DNA of 9,014 nucleotides, taken from positions 1-9,014 of the forward strand of contig JAYROM010000020.1 in NCBI GenBank assembly GCA_041911695.1, written 5' to 3'. The position numbers were made by a program, and so were the translations under genes. Below are positions 5,937 to 9,014 of this stretch, one piece after another; position 1 is the first letter of the stretch; every line of letters starts with the position of its first letter. The notes under the pieces were generated by a model, which saw only the letters and a program-made list of their open reading frames with translations, ran no database searches and was not told where the DNA came from. The DNA comes from Pseudaeromonas sp041911695 (lineage in GTDB: Bacteria > Pseudomonadota > Gammaproteobacteria > Enterobacterales > Aeromonadaceae).

Positions 5937-7193
5937 TTAGCCGAGTTTCAACCGGTCGGCACCGACCAGCCAGTTGTAGACCACATACAGCAGCAAGGTC
6001 GCGACCAGCAGCAAACCGCCGAGCGAGGTGGCCATACTCCAGTTGATGGTGTTGTTGGTGTAGAAGGCGACGAAGTAGCTGACCATCTGGTCATTCGGGC
6101 TGCCGAGCAGGGCCGGGGTGATGTAGTAGCCAATCGACAGGATAAACACCAGTAGGCAACCGGCACCGACGCCGGCATAGGTCTGCGGGAAGTAGACCCG
6201 CCAGAAACTGAGGATCGGCGAGCAGCCGAGCGAGATGGCCGCGCGCTGGTAGCTTGGCGGGATGCTCTTCATCACGCTATACAGCGGCAGGATCATGAAC
6301 GGCAGCATGATATGCACCATGGCGACATAGACCCCGAAGCGGTTAAACACCAGTGCTAGCGGGTGGTCGATGATGCCGAGCATCTCCAGAAACTTGTTGA
6401 CCAGGCCATTTGACTGCAACAGCACGATCCAGGCGGCGACGCGCACCAGCACCGAGGTCCAGAACGGCAGCAGCACGCAGATCATCAGCAGGTTGGCGGC
6501 GCGTACCGGCAGGGTCGCCAGCAAGTAGGCGAGCGGGTAGGCGAGGACCAGACAGCAGGCGGTAATCACCAGCCCCATCCAGAAGGTGCGCAGGAACACG
6601 GTCTGGTAGATCGCCTGATCACTGTCGACCTTGACGATCTGGCCGGCATCGTTGTGGGTCAAGTCGAGGGCGGACAGCAGATAGTTGCTGGTGTAGGGGG
6701 CGCTGTTACGGTAGATGGCCTGCAGATAGGCCGGGTCGGTCCAGCGTTCGTCGAGCTCATGGAACGCATCGCGCCAGACCGTCGGTGCCGGATCAAACGG
6801 CAGGCTGTCGGCGGTGTTGTTGAGCAGGCTGCGATAACCGGCGATCTCGTTGTTGAGGCGTTTGCCCAGCGTGCCGAGTTGGTCTTCATCATTGGCCTTG
6901 GCGATATCGCCGGCCAGCGCCTGATAGACGGCATCCGGTGCCTGACCCTGGCCATTCCAGCTGTGCATGGCGGCGACGGTTTGCGGCAGCAGGCGGGCGA
7001 CATCCGGGTTCTCGACGCTCTTTTTCAGCATCAGGCAGAGCGGAACCAGAAACACCACCACCATAAACAGGATCAGCGGCATGATCAGTCCCAGGGATTT
7101 AAGCCGGTTCATCCGCTCGGCGCGATGCAGTCGGGCCTGGAGCACCGTGGTATCCGGCAGCGGGGTGGCCGACGAGGTTGCAAGTGTGGTCAT
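5937..7193 (-). CDS. ABC transporter permease, PotB-type, with a long periplasmic insertion
   Basis: 418 aa from ATG 7193, chosen because AGGA (complement of 7202-7205) is 8 nt upstream. The in-frame ATG at 7202 (421 aa) directly abuts the same AGG and is less likely. A cytoplasmic N-terminus (1-32) is followed by TM1 (about 34-56). A soluble, mostly helical stretch of about 140 residues (60-197) precedes the remaining five TM segments (about 200-226, 234-258, 284-306, 342-362 and 389-408). The ATPase-docking EAA loop is at 318-336 (AAISLGCS ... FP). E. coli PotB has only 275 aa; the extra length lies between TM1 and TM2 and should face the periplasm. Permeases of about 410-420 aa with this layout are, as far as I recall, a known subfamily in proteobacterial amino-acid/polyamine clusters. 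It pairs with the PotC-type permease. Confidence 0.92.
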   Translation of the reverse strand: MTTLATSSATPLPDTTVLQARLHRAERMNRLKSLGLIMPLILFMVVVFLVPLCLMLKKSVENPDVARLLPQTVAAMHSWNGQGQAPDAVYQALAGDIAKANDEDQLGTLGKRLNNEIAGYRSLLNNTADSLPFDPAPTVWRDAFHELDERWTDPAYLQAIYRNSAPYTSNYLLSALDLTHNDAGQIVKVDSDQAIYQTVFLRTFWMGLVITACCLVLAYPLAYLLATLPVRAANLLMICVLLPFWTSVLVRVAAWIVLLQSNGLVNKFLEMLGIIDHPLALVFNRFGVYVAMVHIMLPFMILPLYSVMKSIPPSYQRAAISLGCSPILSFWRVYFPQTYAGVGAGCLLVFILSIGYYITPALLGSPNDQMVSYFVAFYTNNTINWSMATSLGGLLLVATLLLYVVYNWLVGADRLKLG

Positions 7194-7421
7194 GATATTC
7201 ATCCTGAAATAGCAGCGCGATTGACGCTGCGACCCTATTCCGGCACCTAGTCCCGGAATCGCTCCGGGTTTGGGCGCGACTGGCTTATCGGGTTACCGCA
7301 ACAGTGTATCGGTAACATAATAAGACCGGTCATTCTCATCTCGCGGTTAAACAATAAAGCGCTGAATAACAGCTGTTATGGATAGCGCGTTATTGTTATT
7401 TCTATTTCAATAATCATTTTG
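7194..7421 (-). promoter_or_regulatory. Structured gap between the ABC ATPase and permease genes (potB leader)
   Basis: 228 bp, long for an internal operon gap and dense in dyads. Read leftward from the ATPase stop: a 48-bp imperfect inverted repeat (7350-7397); the octamer palindrome GACCGGTC (7324-7331); the motif GGTAACATAATAAG (plus strand 7311-7324), shared with the ATPase upstream region; GTTACCG-N11-CGGTAAC (7292-7316); overlapping hairpins CCCGGA-N5-TCCGGG (7252-7268) and ATTCCGG-N9-CCGGAAT (7237-7259); GCAGCG-N7-CGCTGC (7212-7230); then the Shine-Dalgarno AGGA at 7202-7205. No substrate-binding protein gene or visible relic is present. A separate promoter for the permeases is likely here, but only a weak -10 (TATTAT, complement of 7317-7322) can be pointed to. 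Confidence 0.5.
7350..7397 (-). terminator. 48-bp inverted repeat after the ABC ATPase gene; candidate terminator/attenuator
   Basis: Three nested complementary blocks: AACAATAA (7350-7357) with TTATTGTT (7390-7397), GCGCT (7359-7363) with AGCGC (7384-7388), and the perfect 14-bp palindrome ATAACAGCTGTTAT (7366-7379) at the centre. That is 20 base pairs in all. It begins 24 nt after the ATPase stop. In leftward RNA the GCGC stem is followed by UUUAUUGUUU, so a terminator or partial terminator is the leading reading. A repressor operator is the alternative. Confidence 0.45.
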
Positions 7422-8522
7422 TTATTGATTCGCGGTGGCATCAAGGGCGCGGGTATATTCTGTCTGCCAGCCAATTTGTATTTCTTCGCCAAAGCGGATG
7501 TTGCTGTCTAATTGGTTGGCCGGGATCTTGACGATAAAATTGCTATTACCGCAGGTCTCGATACACAGGCGAATATGATCGCCGAGGTAGACAAATTCTC
7601 GGATCTGCCCCTGGACCACATTGGTACACAGCTTGGCCGCTTCGCCAATCAGGATGCGTTCCGGGCGGATCGACAGGGTGGTCGCTTCGCCAGGTCCGGC
7701 AATGTTGATCGCCAGCGCATGCAGTAGTTCGCCACCTGGCATCCGCACGATGCAGTGCTCGCCGTCGATACTTTGGACCACGCCGTGCAGCTGGTTATTT
7801 TCACCGATGAACTGGGCGACGAAACTGTTGGTCGGCGCTTCGTACAGGGTCTTCGGATCATCAATTTGCTGGATCTCGCCCTGATGGAATACCGCGACGC
7901 GATCCGACATGGTCAGGGCTTCGGATTGATCGTGGGTCACATAAACAATCGTCAAACCGAACTTTTCATGCAGATGTTTAATCTCCATCTGCATATGTTC
8001 GCGTAATTGCTTATCCAGCGCCCCCAGCGGTTCGTCCATCAATACCAGCTTGGGTTCAAATACCAGCGCACGAGCGAGGGCGACACGCTGCTGCTGGCCA
8101 CCGGATAATTGCGCCGGATAGCGGCCGGCAAAATCGTTCATGCGGATCATGCCCAGCGCCTGTTCGACCTTCTCCTTGATATCGGATTTGGCCATGCGGC
8201 GGACCTTAAGCGGAAAGGCGACGTTCTCGGCCACGGTCATATGCGGGAACAGCGCATAGTTCTGGAACACCATGCCGATGTCGCGCTTGTGCGGCGGATG
8301 CTGGTTCAGAACCTTGCCGCCGAGGGTGATTTCACCATGGGTCGCGGTTTCGAAACCGGCCAGCATCATCAGACTGGTGGTCTTGCCGGAGCCACTCGGC
8401 CCGAGCAGGGTCAGAAACTCCCCGCGACGAATTTCCAGGTTCAGATCCTTGACGATCAGGCTTTTGCCGTCATAGGTCTTCTGGACATTCTTGAATTCAA
8501 CAAAAGGGGTTTGTGGCTTCAT
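7422..8522 (-). CDS. ABC transporter ATP-binding protein, PotA-type (spermidine/putrescine family)
   Basis: 366 aa from ATG 8522, with AAGGA (complement of 8529-8533) 6 nt upstream; the ATG at 8528 abuts that site and would add only two residues. Cytoplasmic ATPase that powers the importer. Motifs in order: Walker A GPSGSGKT (41-48), Q-loop Gln87 in VFQNYALFPHMTV, ABC signature LSGGQQQR (139-146), Walker B VLMDEP (160-165), D-loop GALD (167-170) and H-loop His197 in VTHDQSEA. The C-terminal regulatory TOBE-like domain (about 240-360) includes SIRPERI (284-290). All catalytic residues are intact. It is the first gene of the leftward ABC cluster, with its own upstream promoter region, and is separated from the permease genes by a 228-bp structured gap. 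The PotA family carries polyamines, GABA-like amino acids, Fe3+ or opines; gabDT nearby favours an omega-amino acid or polyamine. Confidence 0.95.
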   Translation of the reverse strand: MKPQTPFVEFKNVQKTYDGKSLIVKDLNLEIRRGEFLTLLGPSGSGKTTSLMMLAGFETATHGEITLGGKVLNQHPPHKRDIGMVFQNYALFPHMTVAENVAFPLKVRRMAKSDIKEKVEQALGMIRMNDFAGRYPAQLSGGQQQRVALARALVFEPKLVLMDEPLGALDKQLREHMQMEIKHLHEKFGLTIVYVTHDQSEALTMSDRVAVFHQGEIQQIDDPKTLYEAPTNSFVAQFIGENNQLHGVVQSIDGEHCIVRMPGGELLHALAINIAGPGEATTLSIRPERILIGEAAKLCTNVVQGQIREFVYLGDHIRLCIETCGNSNFIVKIPANQLDSNIRFGEEIQIGWQTEYTRALDATANQ

Positions 8523-8617
8523 ACTCATTCCTTGCGGTTGCCTGTCCAGCCGGCCTTGTGTCGCGGCCCTATGTCGGGATAGTTGCGCGAAGTGTGCCAG
8601 GTTTGCGTTATCCTGGT

Positions 8618-8644
8618 GCTGATGCCCATTCCCTGAACATCAGC
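8618..8644 (-). promoter_or_regulatory. Hairpin in the 5' leader of the ABC ATPase transcript
   Basis: Perfect 7-bp arms GCTGATG (8618-8624) and CATCAGC (8638-8644) with a 13-nt loop, starting just downstream of the predicted transcription start near 8650. It could be an operator that blocks the promoter or a structured leader; the sequence alone does not decide. Confidence 0.35.
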
Positions 8645-8656
8645 GTCGGTGAAGTC

Positions 8657-8685
8657 ACTATAAAAACAGCAAGCCAAGTTGATAA
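8657..8685 (-). promoter_or_regulatory. Predicted sigma-70 promoter of the ABC ATPase gene
   Basis: Leftward -35 TTATCA (complement of 8680-8685), 17-bp spacer and -10 TATAGT (complement of 8657-8662). Transcription would start near 8650, giving a leader of about 128 nt. The two-block element at 8682-8712 lies immediately upstream of, and slightly overlapping, the -35, where a LysR-type activator usually binds. Confidence 0.45.
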
Positions 8686-8831
8686 ATGGCGAAGTTTTAA
8701 TGTTTACGTTGAGAGAGGGTAACGTAATAAGTGCTTGAGTGAGGCAGGTGAAATATGCTACGGCGGAGGAAGGTAACGCGTGGATTTAAGATTAACAGGG
8801 ATTACTCTACGCTGGGAAATATAAAATGCAA

Positions 8832-8866
8832 GCACCAAAATGGCGGGGCTTGTTATATTTTGGTGC
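8832..8866. repeat. Perfect 10-bp inverted repeat with 15-nt loop
   Basis: GCACCAAAAT (8832-8841) pairs with ATTTTGGTGC (8857-8866). Read leftward, the stem is followed by TTGCATTTTATATTT, so it could terminate a leftward transcript, but no leftward gene is seen to its right. Its role is unknown. Confidence 0.5.
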
Positions 8867-8964
8867 CAATAAACTCAGCCATCCCCTCATATGAGCGAGG
8901 CGTGGCGCGGCTTCTGAGGTATGATCGCCATCCTTGACCAGCTAATACCCAACAGACTATCCCC

Positions 8965-9014
8965 ATGTTTAAGCACGAACTAATCCTCAACCACATCGAC
9001 GATATATTTGGACA
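8965..9014 (+). CDS. Start of an unidentified gene, cut off by the window end
   Basis: An ATG opens a frame reading MFKHELILNHIDDIFG up to the edge. An in-frame stop at 8935-8937 excludes any earlier ATG. There is no clear Shine-Dalgarno (CAGACTATCCCC precedes the ATG), so initiation would be weak or leaderless-like. A -10-like TATGAT at 8920-8925 is correctly placed for a short leader. The amphipathic start is protein-like, but 16 residues are too few to name a family. Confidence 0.45.
   Translation, partial: MFKHELILNHIDDIFG

Larger units (their letters stand above)
8523..8964. other. 442-bp non-coding region between the ABC ATPase gene and the next rightward gene
   Basis: No convincing gene is present. 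Contents, left to right: the ATPase Shine-Dalgarno (8529-8533); the 10-mer CGGTTGCCTG (8535-8544), which also occurs in the gabD leader; CCAGG (8597-8601)/CCTGG (8612-8616); a hairpin GCTGATG-N13-CATCAGC (8618-8644) in the ATPase 5' leader; the predicted promoter (8657-8685); the shared two-block element (8682-8712); TTACGTT-N10-AACGTAA (8704-8727); a second TACG-N10-GTAACG copy (8759-8778); a 10-bp-stem hairpin (8832-8866); and a TATGAT -10-like hexamer (8920-8925) that could serve the gene starting at 8965. The stretch from about 8640 to 8870 is distinctly more AT-rich than the flanking genes. Confidence 0.6.

Noticed and set aside
8755..8937. 60-codon frame on + with AGGTG 4 nt upstream of its ATG
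   Set aside because: It begins with rare codons in series (CTA, CGG, CGG, AGG), contains the 10-bp hairpin and no recognisable motif, and lies in an AT-rich regulatory region. It is judged spurious, though the ribosome-site-like sequence was noted.
8934..8961. TTGACC ... ACTATC as a promoter for the gene at 8965
   Set aside because: The spacing puts the transcription start at or after the ATG; TATGAT at 8920-8925 fits better, although it has no good -35.

Overview
The window looks like the chromosome of a gram-negative proteobacterium, most likely a gammaproteobacterium. The tRNA-Thr(GGT) followed directly by 5S rRNA matches the distal end of E. coli-type rRNA operons, and the central 5S stretch (CCATGCCGAAC...CAGAAGTGAAACG) is of gamma type. 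Coding GC is high (roughly 57-60% by eye) and Shine-Dalgarno sites are of the AAGGAG kind. Genus cannot be fixed from the sequence alone.

Layout. 1-240: the 3' end of an rRNA operon (tRNA-Thr, 5S, strong terminator). 241-1006: a small lipoprotein gene on + with its own terminator; its C-terminal domain looks like a starch/glycogen-binding beta-sandwich. 1093-3942: a leftward gabD-gabT operon (succinate-semialdehyde dehydrogenase and 4-aminobutyrate aminotransferase) with a terminator after gabT. 4060-4992: a divergent LysR-family regulator. 5085-8522: a leftward ABC importer of the spermidine/putrescine family (ATPase, long PotB-type permease, PotC-type permease). 8523-8964: a non-coding region with the ATPase promoter and several dyads. 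8965-9014: the start of an unidentified rightward gene.

How the genes work together. The simplest reading is an uptake-and-catabolism module for GABA or a close omega-amino acid such as 5-aminovalerate. The ABC complex imports it, GabT transaminates it with 2-oxoglutarate, GabD oxidises the semialdehyde to the dicarboxylate, and the LysR protein senses the substrate or an intermediate. The ABC set has no substrate-binding protein gene in this window. Related clusters often carry one between the ATPase and the permeases, where here there is a 228-bp palindrome-rich gap.

The most interesting signal is regulatory. A two-block element, ATAAATG-N10-AATGYTTACGTTGA, occurs with identical spacing in the gabD/lysR intergenic region (4015-4045) and upstream of the ABC ATPase promoter (8682-8712), in the same orientation relative to gabD and to the ATPase gene. 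A second 14-bp motif, GGTAACRTAATAAG, is shared between the ATPase upstream region (8718-8731) and the ATPase-permease gap (7311-7324). Together they suggest one regulator, probably the LysR protein, controlling three promoters.
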